Shown here: positions 56,644 to 64,000 of the stretch, piece after piece
Layout of the letters: every line of letters begins with the position of its first letter
Position numbering within the stretch: the stretch's first letter is position 1
Source of the DNA: Pleurocapsa minor GSE-CHR-MK 17-07R
GTDB taxonomy: Bacteria > Chloroflexota > Anaerolineae > Aggregatilineales > Phototrophicaceae
Direction of reading: 5' to 3'
Assembly: GCA_019359125.1 (NCBI GenBank)
Contig: JAHHHY010000014.1
Coordinates: 62,001 to 126,000, forward strand
DNA length: 64,000 bases
Made by a program: the position numbers and the translations under genes
Notes under the pieces: model-generated
Seen by the model: only the letters and a program-made list of their open reading frames with translations
Told to the model about the DNA's origin: nothing
Database searches by the model: none

Positions 56644-57143
56644 TATTCCACCATTCGTGCGATAAGGATTTCATTTGGGTTATGCCATCACGGTGAGCTT
56701 TATGACGACTGTGGATGGAACGCTCGTTCTATGCCGAATAGATGCACGCGTTCATACGAGGATTTATTGAGGCGCGGCTCACAACAGGCAGAGCTGAACG
56801 CCGAACATTTGAAAGTGTGGGCGGCCGTAGCATTGCGCGGATTGTGAGCGGAGTTGGTTTTACGCCACTTCAGGCTAAAGTAGTCTAGAAGCCGACCAAC
56901 CTGCCGTGCATCACAAGATCAATGCCAGAGAGATTTTACATGATTACATTTAATAATAATCTTAATATCGTTTGAGTGTAGTCGATACGTGGGTTTGTTC
57001 ATCAGTTACTCATACGAAATCAAGCGAACTGACCAGGGAAATGACCGGGATTACTCCCCTGTGTGCCATCATGGATGAAACAGCTTCACCCTCCAGGTCC
57101 ACGATAGAATGACCTAACCCCGAGATAGCGGACGGTGAAAATG
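56644..57143. other. Gene-poor region beside transposase debris
   Basis: About 500 bases without a convincing frame. Part of it (about 56900-57030) is AT-rich and could hold the promoter of the minus-strand membrane-protein gene. I see no tRNA or repeat array. Confidence 0.5.
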
Positions 57144-57410
57144 TCAGGGGCAGTGAAGCTGTTTGAAGGCGGGGCGGCTGATATAGCCCAGAGCCGACTC
57201 ACGGCGCTGACGGGCAATGCCAGACCTGTTGGAGCAGCGTCCGACATCACCCGTGCTGAGGACGACCTGGTCTTCCTCGAGCAGACGCAGACCGTTGCCG
57301 CTGGTGGACTGACTGCCCTGGTCGGAGTGATGCAAGCGCGGCGCATCCCGCTGTCCAACCGCCAGTTTCCAGGCCTCACGGACCAGGGTTTTGGTCAGGC
57401 GTTCACGAAT
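57144..57410 (-). mobile_element. Fragment of an IS3-family transposase (OrfB C-terminal part)
   Basis: Translated on the minus strand the frame reads LVREAWKLAVGQRD, LHHSDQGSQSTS, LLEEDQVVLSTGDVGRCSN and then SALGYISRPAFKQLH before a stop. These are the conserved C-terminal blocks of IS3-type OrfB, with the stretch between GRCSN and SALGY deleted, including the catalytic Glu block. A stop codon cuts the frame upstream. It is a dead remnant; the usual order of blocks supports the family call. Confidence 0.75.
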
Positions 57411-57421
57411 TCAAGCAAAAC

Positions 57422-57466
57422 AAAAAAGGTGCGACTCTCTGGTTCAGAGCGGCACCTTTTGTTTTT
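57422..57466. terminator. Bidirectional terminator next to the small ORF
   Basis: AAAAGGTGC (57424-57432) pairs with GCACCTTTT (57452-57460), with an inner CTCT/AGAG pairing, an A-run before and TGTTTTT after. It lies 18 bases past the stop of the minus-strand small ORF at 57484. Confidence 0.75.
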
Positions 57467-57483
57467 ATGTCTTTTTCAGTGTG

Positions 57484-57591
57484 TTACCAGCCGCGCTTGG
57501 CGATCTTGTCCGCTTCGGCTAGGCTGCTGACATTGATGCCGGCCATCGGGATGCCAAGATCAGGGTGACTGCTCCAAATTTCTACCGTCAT
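57484..57591 (-). CDS. Candidate 35-residue protein or 3' gene remnant
   Basis: An ATG at 57589-57591 opens 35 codons starting MTVEIWSSHPDLGIPMAG and ending SLAEADKIAKRGW. The composition is protein-like and the stop is followed at once by an intrinsic terminator. There is no strong ribosome site. It lies downstream of the phn operon in the same direction, 122 bases after the hexapeptide transferase. It may be a small protein or the C-terminal stub of a gene cut by the nearby transposase fragment. No homologue is recognised. Confidence 0.4.
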   Translation of the reverse strand: MTVEIWSSHPDLGIPMAGINVSSLAEADKIAKRGW

Positions 57592-57712
57592 AAAACCCGC
57601 ACCACGGGTTAGAAATGATTCGCGACAACACGAGAAAAGACTATAGGTTGATTCACCGTCCGGCAGTCACAGATATACTGAACCATGACAGCTTTTGAAC
57701 CCTGTGCGCCAG

Positions 57713-58375
57713 TCAGCTTTGGGCCCCGTATTTGCGGATGAACGACTCGACATCGTTCATATCATCGAGGCGCGCGCCCAGCGTGTCGTGATCCCAATCC
57801 CACCACGCGATGCGCAGCAGGGCAGCGGCCACATGCTCCGGGAAACGCGGTCGCATCGGCCGGGCAGGCACCCCGACCACGATGGTATAGGGAGCCACAT
57901 CTTTGGTCACCACCGCGCCGCTGCCCACCACTGCGCCATCGCCCACCGAGACGCCAGGCATAATGATGGCGTTGTGCCCCAGCCATGTGTCGTGGCCAAT
58001 AGTACATTTGTGGTCGCGCCGCCACTGGAAGAAGTCTTTGTCGTCCGGCCCGAAGCCATACAGCCCGCGCCGATAAGTCATGTGGTGCAGCGTGACGCGC
58101 TCCATCGGGTGATTGCCGGGATTGATGCGCACATGCGAGGCAATGTTGCTGAATTTCCCGATGTCGGCATAGATGATCTGGTTGTCGCCCGCGGTGTAGC
58201 TGTAATCGCCCATCACCGTCTCGACGATCATGCTGTTCGCGCCGATTTCGACATAGCGACCAAAATGCGCATCATAGACCACGACATCGCTGTGAAAGAC
58301 GGGCTGTTCGCCCAGCGTCTTTTGCCCGATGCCAGACTTCTCGCCGCGATTGCTGAACTGTGCCACATGCTGCAT
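57713..58375 (-). CDS. Phosphonate-metabolism hexapeptide-repeat transferase (chloramphenicol acetyltransferase-like)
   Basis: A 220-residue left-handed beta-helix protein. It has repeats such as YDAHFGRYVEIGANSMIVET and GHDTWLGHNAIIMPGVSVGDGAVVGSGAVVTKDV, and the xenobiotic-acetyltransferase loop IASHVRINPGNHPMERVTLHH. It matches the hexapeptide transferase family typically found in phn operons (TIGR03308-like). The reaction is not established; acetylation of a phosphonate or amine is likely. It is the last gene of the phn operon, 7 bases after phnM. Confidence 0.85.
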   Translation of the reverse strand: MQHVAQFSNRGEKSGIGQKTLGEQPVFHSDVVVYDAHFGRYVEIGANSMIVETVMGDYSYTAGDNQIIYADIGKFSNIASHVRINPGNHPMERVTLHHMTYRRGLYGFGPDDKDFFQWRRDHKCTIGHDTWLGHNAIIMPGVSVGDGAVVGSGAVVTKDVAPYTIVVGVPARPMRPRFPEHVAAALLRIAWWDWDHDTLGARLDDMNDVESFIRKYGAQS

Positions 58376-58382
58376 GGTCGTT

Positions 58383-59579
58383 TTACCTCAAGGCATGCAC
58401 AGCAGACACATGCCGCCACACACGCATGCCATGTGTGTCGCTGTAAATCACATGCCCGGCGCGCATGGTCGTGCGCACACGCGGCACTGGCGTATCTTCC
58501 ACGAAGACGATATCCGCCAGCAGGCCGGGCTGCAAACGACCGCGATCTTCCAGTTTTACCGCATCGGCGGGATTCGCGGTAATCAGGCGCACCGTTTCAT
58601 GCAGCGGCAGCACGCCATCGCGCCACAGCTTCCATGCAGCATGCAGCATGGCCGCGGGCACGTAATCCGTCGCCAGAATATCGACCACACCCGCCTTCAC
58701 CGCGTCGTACGCAGACAGGTTGCCGGTATTACTGCCGCCACGATACGCATTTGGCGCGCCCATGATGACATGCATGCCGTGTTCGCGCGCTGCCCGCGCC
58801 GACTCGATGTTGATAGGAAATTCGGACACGGTGACGCCCATCACCGACTGTGCATTTATTTTTTCCAGCGTATCGTCATCGTGCGATGCGGCGATCACGC
58901 CATGGGTCAGCGCCGTGCGGATGATGCGCTCGGCCAGCGACCAGTCACGCGGAGCGGCCTGGATGATTTCGATCTTCGCGGCGATGCGCTCGTACATCGG
59001 CTTCAGTTCTTCGTCGCTGAAGCCCAGCCATTCCTTCATAAACGTCACATAGCGCGATGTGTCGTTGTACTGTCCCTGGCCCGGCGTGTGGTCCATAATC
59101 GAGACCAGCTCCACCATGCCGGCAGCCAGCAGGCGTTCCAGCACCGGCACTGTATCCGGGTTATTGACCTCGAAGCGGGCATGAATGCGGCAGTCGGTCA
59201 GCAGGGTATGGCGCATGTGATGCAGCGTCTCGATGATGTGCACGGCGGTTTCCTGCGTGCGCAGGTCGCTCGCCTTCCAGGCAAACGCGACAGCCGCGAA
59301 CGCGGTGGTGATGCCGGTGGCGGCCAGGCGCTTGTCCAGCTCATGCATGGCCACATCCACCGGAAAACGGGCGCGCGGGCGCGGCTCGATATCGCGCTCG
59401 ATCATATCTCCGTGCAGGTCGATGATGCCGGGAATAGCCGTCAGGCCCCCGCCATCAATAGCCTCTGTCACGGGTGCATCGCCTTCCAGCACGCTGGCGA
59501 TCAGGCCGTCTCGGATTTCCAGTGCGCCGTGTTCGATCACGCGGTCAGGCAGCACCAGCCGCAGATTATGCATCCACAT
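58383..59579 (-). CDS. phnM: PhnM, alpha-D-ribose 1-methylphosphonate 5-triphosphate diphosphatase
   Basis: 398 residues from the ATG at 59577-59579, with GGAG 9 bases upstream. Amidohydrolase features: IPGIIDLHGDMIERDIEPRPRARFPVDVAMHELDKRL (the HGD metal site), ELVSIMDHTPGQGQY, GVIAASHDDDTLEKI and ILATDYVPAAMLHA. It removes pyrophosphate from the nucleotide-derived intermediate made by PhnGHIL, giving the substrate of PhnJ. It overlaps phnL by 14 bases. Confidence 0.9.
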   Translation of the reverse strand: MWMHNLRLVLPDRVIEHGALEIRDGLIASVLEGDAPVTEAIDGGGLTAIPGIIDLHGDMIERDIEPRPRARFPVDVAMHELDKRLAATGITTAFAAVAFAWKASDLRTQETAVHIIETLHHMRHTLLTDCRIHARFEVNNPDTVPVLERLLAAGMVELVSIMDHTPGQGQYNDTSRYVTFMKEWLGFSDEELKPMYERIAAKIEIIQAAPRDWSLAERIIRTALTHGVIAASHDDDTLEKINAQSVMGVTVSEFPINIESARAAREHGMHVIMGAPNAYRGGSNTGNLSAYDAVKAGVVDILATDYVPAAMLHAAWKLWRDGVLPLHETVRLITANPADAVKLEDRGRLQPGLLADIVFVEDTPVPRVRTTMRAGHVIYSDTHGMRVWRHVSAVHALR

Positions 59580-60294
59580 GGTTAAACGCTCCATTTGCGC
59601 TCGTGACCGCAGCGCGCAGCACAATTTCCCGGTCAATCAAATGGGCGACGTCTTCCGGATGATGGAACACGCCGATCATCGCCACGCCTTCAGCCTTCAG
59701 ACGCGTCAGCCGTCCCACCAGCGATTCACGCGCCCCCGCATCCAGCGACGCGGTCGGTTCGTCCAGCATCAGCAGGCGGCGCGGCATGATAAATGTGCGG
59801 GCCAGGTTGACTTTCTGCTGTTCTCCACCTGAAAACGTGGTTGGATAGGCCTGCCACACGTCACGTTTCAAGCCAAATTCGTCCAGCAGGGAGGTGGCCT
59901 GCGCCTCGGCATCGGCATACGGGACGCCGGTTTCGAGCAGCGGCTCCATCACAACTTCAAGCGCGCTCACCCGCGGGCGCGAACGCAGAAACTGCGTCAC
60001 AAAGCCGATCTCAGTGCGGCGCAGATGCACGATGTCCACCTCAGCAGCCTGGGCCAGGTCGATCACGCCGTGCTCCGAGGCATACCAGGCGTGCCCGCTG
60101 GTCGGGATATAGGTGCGGTACAGGCAGCGCAGCAGCGACGACTTGCCCGCGCCATTCGGCCCGGTGATCAGCACAAACTCGCCCTCGTGCAGGTCGAAGG
60201 TCAGGTCGTGAAACACACCGATCTCGCGGCCGAGCTGGTGGATATGAAATTGTTTGGTCAATTGTTGTACGCGAAGCAGCGTCACGTTTGGCAT
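59566..60294 (-). CDS. phnL: PhnL, ABC-type ATPase of the C-P lyase complex
   Basis: 242 residues from the ATG at 60292-60294 (GAGG six bases upstream; an ATG two codons earlier is possible). Walker A GPNGAGKSSLLRCLYRTY, signature TFSGGEQQKVNLARTF, Walker B LLMLDEPTASLD. Sequence LTKQFHIHQLGREIGVFHDL is PhnL-like. It is required with PhnGHI for coupling phosphonate to ribose. It is not a transporter subunit despite the fold. Confidence 0.9.
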   Translation of the reverse strand: MPNVTLLRVQQLTKQFHIHQLGREIGVFHDLTFDLHEGEFVLITGPNGAGKSSLLRCLYRTYIPTSGHAWYASEHGVIDLAQAAEVDIVHLRRTEIGFVTQFLRSRPRVSALEVVMEPLLETGVPYADAEAQATSLLDEFGLKRDVWQAYPTTFSGGEQQKVNLARTFIMPRRLLMLDEPTASLDAGARESLVGRLTRLKAEGVAMIGVFHHPEDVAHLIDREIVLRAAVTSANGAFNHVDA

Positions 60295-60302
60295 CCTCAT
60301 CC

Positions 60303-61127
60303 TCACAGCTTGGCATGTACTAGCTGCTGCGTATAGGGGTGCTGCGGGTCATCCAGAATCTGGTCGGTCAGGCCGCTTTCCACCACGTGGCCGTCACGCA
60401 TCACCATCACGCGGTCAGCCAGCGTGCGAATCACGCCCAGGTCATGGCTCACGAGCACAATCGCCAGCCTGCGCTCGCGCTGGAGGCGCTTGAGCGTGTC
60501 CAGCACCAGCGCCTGAATACTCACATCAAGGCCGGTCGTCGGCTCATCCAGCAGCAGCAGCGCCGGTTTCAGCGCCAGCGCCTTGGCCAGCTGCACGCGC
60601 TGCTGCATCCCGCCAGACAGCACGCGGGGCGGATCGTCCATGCGGGCGATCGGGAATTCACTTGCGGACAGGGATTCACGGGCGGCTTCACGTAATGCCG
60701 CAAAGCTGCGCTCCCCGGCGATCAGCAGGCGTTCTGCCACGTTACCGCTGCTGGAGAAGCGCATCCGCAGCCCCAGGTGCGGGTTCTGGTAGACGACGCC
60801 AATGTGGTGAATCTGCACCGTGCGTTTTTCAAAGCGGCCCAGCGACAGCAGATCAGTCTCATACAGTTTAGGGGCAGCACGCAGGCGATACGAGCCTGCT
60901 TCAGGCGTCTCCTCCAGATTAAGCACGCGCAGCAGCGTACTTTTGCCGGAGCCGGATTCCCCCACGATGCCGACCACCTCGCCCGCGTACACATCCAGCG
61001 ACACATCATCCACCGCGATGCGCCGGCCATAACGCCTGACAATGCCATGCGCGCGCAGCAGCGGCGGCTCGGTGACAATCTGCGGCGGGTTAATCCGGGC
61101 GGACTGCGGGCTTAAGGATGCCAGCAT
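60303..61127 (-). CDS. phnK: PhnK, ABC-type ATPase of the C-P lyase complex
   Basis: 274 residues from the ATG at 61125-61127, 38 bases inside the phnJ end, with GGAG 7 bases upstream. Walker A GESGSGKSTLLRVLNLEE, signature RVLSGGMQQRVQLAKAL, Walker B LLLDEPTTGLD. PhnK docks on PhnJ in the E. coli complex. Length and motifs are normal, so the partner that binds PhnJ is intact although PhnJ itself is unusual. Confidence 0.9.
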   Translation of the reverse strand: MLASLSPQSARINPPQIVTEPPLLRAHGIVRRYGRRIAVDDVSLDVYAGEVVGIVGESGSGKSTLLRVLNLEETPEAGSYRLRAAPKLYETDLLSLGRFEKRTVQIHHIGVVYQNPHLGLRMRFSSSGNVAERLLIAGERSFAALREAARESLSASEFPIARMDDPPRVLSGGMQQRVQLAKALALKPALLLLDEPTTGLDVSIQALVLDTLKRLQRERRLAIVLVSHDLGVIRTLADRVMVMRDGHVVESGLTDQILDDPQHPYTQQLVHAKL

Positions 61128-62028
61128 GGTAAAACTCCCCGTTTTCGTCGTAATAGGTGGACGCCGGCATGATGCCGTTGGCCAGTTTTTCGGCATAGCC
61201 GCTGTCTGACAGCTCGAATTGCGAGGTGCCGTCTGTCTGCGGAATCTCATTCATGAAGCGGTTGCGCACGCCGGTTGTGCGGCAGGCACGTCCCGACTGG
61301 TCCTCCACCTGAAAGGGCACATCGCTGAATTCCAGTGGCGCCACGGTCGTATATGGGGGCACCGCATAAATGCGCTTCTCACGTCCGGCGCTCAGGATCG
61401 TCAGGTGCGAGGCCAGATGCAGCTTGGGTGTGTCCCAGCGTGGAATCGGGCTGGGGCTGATGATATGGCGTCCATTCACCAGCGACGGATAGCTCGCCCC
61501 CTGAATGTACTGTTTGAAGCGCACGAGCTGCTCGTACAGGCTCAGCCACATCTGGCCATAGTCCGCGTCGGCATGCATTTGCGCGCTCTTGCTCATATCC
61601 GGCTGTACAGCGCGCAGCGGCTCCGGATCGGGCACTTGCAGAATCAGCACCTGCCCCTCGCGCATACGCTCCTCCGGGATGCGATGGCGGCTTTGCAGCA
61701 GGGTCGCTGCGACAGCATCGGTAGTCGTGGCAGCGCCGCTCATCCGCGCGATGAAACGGCGCAGATTGGCCGCATTCACGCTGTCGTCGGCGCCCTGGTC
61801 GATCACCTTGACGATGCTTTCCGGGCCCACCAGCGCCAGCGTTACCTGCAGGCCGCCGGTACCCCAACCGCGCGCGATGGGCAGCTCACGGCTGGCATAC
61901 GGCACCTGATAGCCGGGCACAGCGATAGCCTTCAGCATGCGGCGGCGCAGCTCGCGTTTGGCGTGCGCATCCAGATAGCCATAGCTGTAGGGCTGCTGCG
62001 GCGCCGTCAGGGAAGATAATGCGGTCAT
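61090..62028 (-). CDS. phnJ: PhnJ-family C-P lyase subunit lacking the Fe-S cysteines
   Basis: 312 residues from the ATG at 62028 (GAGGAGG five bases upstream; an ATG six codons earlier is inside phnI's stop). The body is a good PhnJ: KAIAVPGYQVPYASRELP, ARGWGTGGLQVTLALVG, VIDQGADDSVNAANLRRF, SRHRIPEERM, GREKRIYAVPPYTTV. Gly39 matches the glycine radical site (Gly32 in E. coli, from memory). The C-terminal region should have CX2CX21C plus a later Cys (C241, C244, C266, C272 in E. coli). Here these are Cys249, Thr252, Leu273 and Ala279, codons within 61192-61284. The protein has no other cysteine. Frame and flanks are clean (SGRACRTTG, FELSDSGYAEK). Radical SAM chemistry as known would not work. 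Confidence 0.9.
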   Translation of the reverse strand: MTALSSLTAPQQPYSYGYLDAHAKRELRRRMLKAIAVPGYQVPYASRELPIARGWGTGGLQVTLALVGPESIVKVIDQGADDSVNAANLRRFIARMSGAATTTDAVAATLLQSRHRIPEERMREGQVLILQVPDPEPLRAVQPDMSKSAQMHADADYGQMWLSLYEQLVRFKQYIQGASYPSLVNGRHIISPSPIPRWDTPKLHLASHLTILSAGREKRIYAVPPYTTVAPLEFSDVPFQVEDQSGRACRTTGVRNRFMNEIPQTDGTSQFELSDSGYAEKLANGIMPASTYYDENGEFYHAGILKPAVRPD

Positions 62029-62038
62029 TCGTGCCTCC

Positions 62039-63094
62039 TCAGCCATAGGTCGCCTGGATCACCTTGCGGATGTTGTCCAGCCCGCTGGCGAAGGTGACAT
62101 AATGGGGCAGCTTGAAATGGATGCAGAAGCCAGAAGACTCGACCGGCTCTGTGTGATACATCACAAACTCTTCCTCGTGCGCGGGATGTTTCGCGCCGTC
62201 GCCATCCTGCGAGGCCATGTCCAGGTCCAGCGTGGAGGCAGCAATCAGCTTGACCTCATTCCAGCCCAGCGTCGCGGCAAAGCCAATCGCATAGCCCTTT
62301 TCATCGCCACCGGGGCTGACCACCTCGCACTGGCTGACACGCACGCGCCCGGCGCTGAATTTTTCGCCGGTCACCGGATGTGTCAGCGTCACTTCGGCAT
62401 GGCCGAGGCGCAGCTCATTCACGGTTGGGTGGATCAGGCCATATCCGCGCATGATGCTGTAACCCAGCGAGAGCACGCCCCCTGTATCAGCGCGTGCCAT
62501 CGCCTGCAGGCGGTGCGGGCGCGGCGCGGGAAACAGCACGTTCTCGGTCGTGACGTCGGGGATATCGGCGGCCTGCGTGGCATCTGCTTTGGCCTCGGCC
62601 AGCAGCCCTTGTTCGCGCAGCCAGCCAGCCACAGGCGGATAGGCCGGCGGTGCGGGCTGTTCAGCCGGCTGAAATGCTTCCTGAGGCTCACGCGTGCCGT
62701 CCAGCACATCCAGCTTCAGCAGGCGGTGGCTGTAGTCCAGGGAAGGGCCCAGCACCTGCCCACCGGGAATATCCTTGAAGGCGGCCGAGATGCGCCGCAC
62801 CGTCAGCACTTCTCCCGGCTCAATCGGCTGGGCATAGGCCAGGCGCGGCTGGGTTGCGCGGTAGGCACGCAGCAGCAGCACGGCTTCGTACAGGTCACCG
62901 CCCGTCTGGGCAATCGCCAGTGCTGCCAACTCTGGAGAATACAGCGAACCCTCGCCCATCACCCGATCAACCAGATAGGGCATTGATTTCTCGATCATGC
63001 GCACCGTATCTATGGTCAGCTCGCCATTGAGCAGATGATACAGGTGCTCGGACTGCTGAATGGCTTCCTCGCCACCTTTGGCTGCTATATACAT
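62039..63094 (-). CDS. phnI: PhnI, nucleosidase-like subunit of the C-P lyase complex
   Basis: 351 residues, usual length. Starts MYIAAKGGEEAIQQSEHLYH; core KDIPGGQVLGPSLDYSHRLL, GYSIMRGYGLIHPTVNELRLG, and the C-terminal HFKLPHYVTF with the paired His that bind a metal near the PhnJ Cys in the E. coli structure (recalled). PhnI replaces the adenine of ATP with the phosphonate, together with PhnGHL. It keeps its conserved sites while PhnJ does not. It overlaps or abuts phnJ and follows phnH by 9 bases. Confidence 0.93.
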   Translation of the reverse strand: MYIAAKGGEEAIQQSEHLYHLLNGELTIDTVRMIEKSMPYLVDRVMGEGSLYSPELAALAIAQTGGDLYEAVLLLRAYRATQPRLAYAQPIEPGEVLTVRRISAAFKDIPGGQVLGPSLDYSHRLLKLDVLDGTREPQEAFQPAEQPAPPAYPPVAGWLREQGLLAEAKADATQAADIPDVTTENVLFPAPRPHRLQAMARADTGGVLSLGYSIMRGYGLIHPTVNELRLGHAEVTLTHPVTGEKFSAGRVRVSQCEVVSPGGDEKGYAIGFAATLGWNEVKLIAASTLDLDMASQDGDGAKHPAHEEEFVMYHTEPVESSGFCIHFKLPHYVTFASGLDNIRKVIQATYG

Positions 63095-63103
63095 CGTGCT
63101 CTC

Positions 63104-63661
63104 CTAGCCCGCTGCCGGTTCGACGCGGGTGCTGCGCGGCAGGCCAATGACCTGCTGGCCATCCACCAGAAACACATCCCAGCCCAGCGGATACGAAACT
63201 GCCTTCTCGCGCTGTCGCCAGAAGACATCCGGCAGGCCGGACAGCCGCACCGTGATTTCATTGTCGATACCAGGACCGGTCCAGCGCGATGCCTGCGAAC
63301 CGCCAAACTGACAGCCGATGAACAACGTCGCGCTGGTATCCGGCAGCAGCAGCGTCCCGGTCTTTGCCAGCGCCAGGCTGGCCGCATGCTCGTCGGTCAG
63401 GACAGGGAAAAAGGCATAGTCCGCGCTGGCCAGATCCGCACGCCGTGCGCCGGTCTGTGCCAGCAGCCCGTCAAGCGCCATATCGGCCGTGAAACAGGTC
63501 GTTTCCAGGTCGAGAAGCGCCTCAGCCATCAGCAGGAAGGCATCGTCAGCCTGCGCTGCCGGAAGGTTCTGCGGGCGCCCAGGAAAGCTGAGCGCATGCA
63601 TGAGTACCAGAAAGCTTTCGCGGACACGCGCCTCAGTCTCGGTATACAACGGGTGAGTCAT
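63104..63661 (-). CDS. phnH: PhnH, subunit of the C-P lyase complex
   Basis: 185 residues from the ATG at 63659-63661. Family features include ARVRESFLVLMHALSFPGRP at the start, the middle GTLLLPDTSATLFIGCQFGG, TGPGIDNEITVRLSGLPDVF, and the C-terminal YPLGWDVFLVDGQQVIGLPRST. PhnH is a structural core subunit. A longer upstream frame adds 30 residues unlike PhnH. About 100 bases separate it from phnG. Confidence 0.9.
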   Translation of the reverse strand: MTHPLYTETEARVRESFLVLMHALSFPGRPQNLPAAQADDAFLLMAEALLDLETTCFTADMALDGLLAQTGARRADLASADYAFFPVLTDEHAASLALAKTGTLLLPDTSATLFIGCQFGGSQASRWTGPGIDNEITVRLSGLPDVFWRQREKAVSYPLGWDVFLVDGQQVIGLPRSTRVEPAAG

Positions 63662-63759
63662 GATGATTTTTCCATGCGTAACGAACTGCGCTCTTTCGCT
63701 AAGTTTCTTTGATCGAGGCAAATATAAAGGTGTCACTAAGTAGTGCGGCATCGGGTAGG

Positions 63760-64000
63760 TCAGAATGTCTCAAGCTCCACACGGGTCGCTTCTACCTGGC
63801 GCAGTAGCAGCTCGTCAGCAGCCCGCTGGGCGGCGGCCTGCGCATCGATAAAGGTGGTGATGCGCTCAGTCGCGATGCCCGCCTGGACAGCCGCGTCGAT
63901 CAGCGCGATGGCCAGTGACTGTTCCAGGTCGCGCCCCAGGCAGACGGCATAGCCTTCCGCACCCTGGCCAATGCGCACGCGGGATTCGCTGACCAGCACT
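63760..64000 (-). CDS. phnG: PhnG, subunit of the C-P lyase complex (partial, N-terminus outside window)
   Basis: Only the last 79-80 residues are in the window. GYAVCLGRDLEQSLAIALIDA, then AAQRAADELLLRQVEATRVELETF, match the PhnG C-terminus (GRDKQHAERCALIDA and AARQAEVNASRVDFF in E. coli, from memory). The frame is open to the edge. It is the first visible gene of the phn operon. Confidence 0.85.
   Translation of the reverse strand, partial: VLVSESRVRIGQGAEGYAVCLGRDLEQSLAIALIDAAVQAGIATERITTFIDAQAAAQRAADELLLRQVEATRVELETF

Overview
The window looks like a chromosomal piece of a moderately GC-rich Chloroflexota bacterium, most likely class Anaerolineae. This is inferred from content, not from a marker gene. 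The signs are secreted proteins with long Thr-Pro-rich linkers, TadE-type proteins carrying calcium-binding repeats, a group 3d-like Hox hydrogenase, GH130 enzymes beside sugar ABC permeases, and many short overlapping operons. I see no tRNA, rRNA, CRISPR array, prophage or intact insertion sequence.

Layout. 1-6.1 kb (minus): surface proteins, namely two TadE-like pseudopilin-type proteins (one extended by a very long DxDxDG repeat stalk and cut by the window edge), a flavodoxin, a secreted protein with an Asn-Gly tail, and an SH3-repeat protein. 6.3-13 kb: small regulatory units. These are TetR with a UGT-type glycosyltransferase, DeoR divergent from a DUF4406-type protein, and an ECF41 sigma factor with an FAD oxidoreductase behind an apparent ECF41 promoter. 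13.5-24.1 kb (plus): one compact hydrogenase operon, hoxEFUYHW-hypAFCDE, without hypB. 24.2-32.1 kb (minus): complete kdpFABCDE, including the 29-residue kdpF. 32.3-44.3 kb: a LacI-controlled sugar locus with binding protein, two permeases, a secreted glycosidase-like protein, two GH130 phosphorylase-like proteins, a Gfo/Idh oxidoreductase and an unassigned 646-residue protein. No ATPase subunit is present. 44.4-56.6 kb (minus): exopolysaccharide or cell-surface glycan genes with a flippase, four glycosyltransferases, a hexapeptide acetyltransferase, a secreted GH5 enzyme with a partial duplication scar in front of it, a DUF1616 protein and a multispan membrane protein. 56.6-57.6 kb: IS3-type transposase debris and a tiny ORF followed by a terminator. 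57.7-64 kb (minus): a carbon-phosphorus lyase operon phnGHIJKLM plus a hexapeptide transferase, with phnG cut by the window end.

The most unusual observation is in phnJ. The protein is otherwise a clear full-length PhnJ and keeps the glycine radical region. Of the four cysteines expected for the Fe-S cluster and thiyl chemistry, three are replaced by Thr, Leu and Ala, and the protein has only one cysteine in total. The surrounding frame is intact and all partner proteins look conventional. Either this is a non-canonical C-P lyase or the complex has lost or changed its chemistry.

Secondary points are the ECF41 promoter in front of its own operon, clear palindromic operators for the TetR and LacI units and repeated elements for the DeoR unit, the TadE-plus-TSP3 fusion with an internal long-range duplication, and two small ORFs placed beside expression signals.
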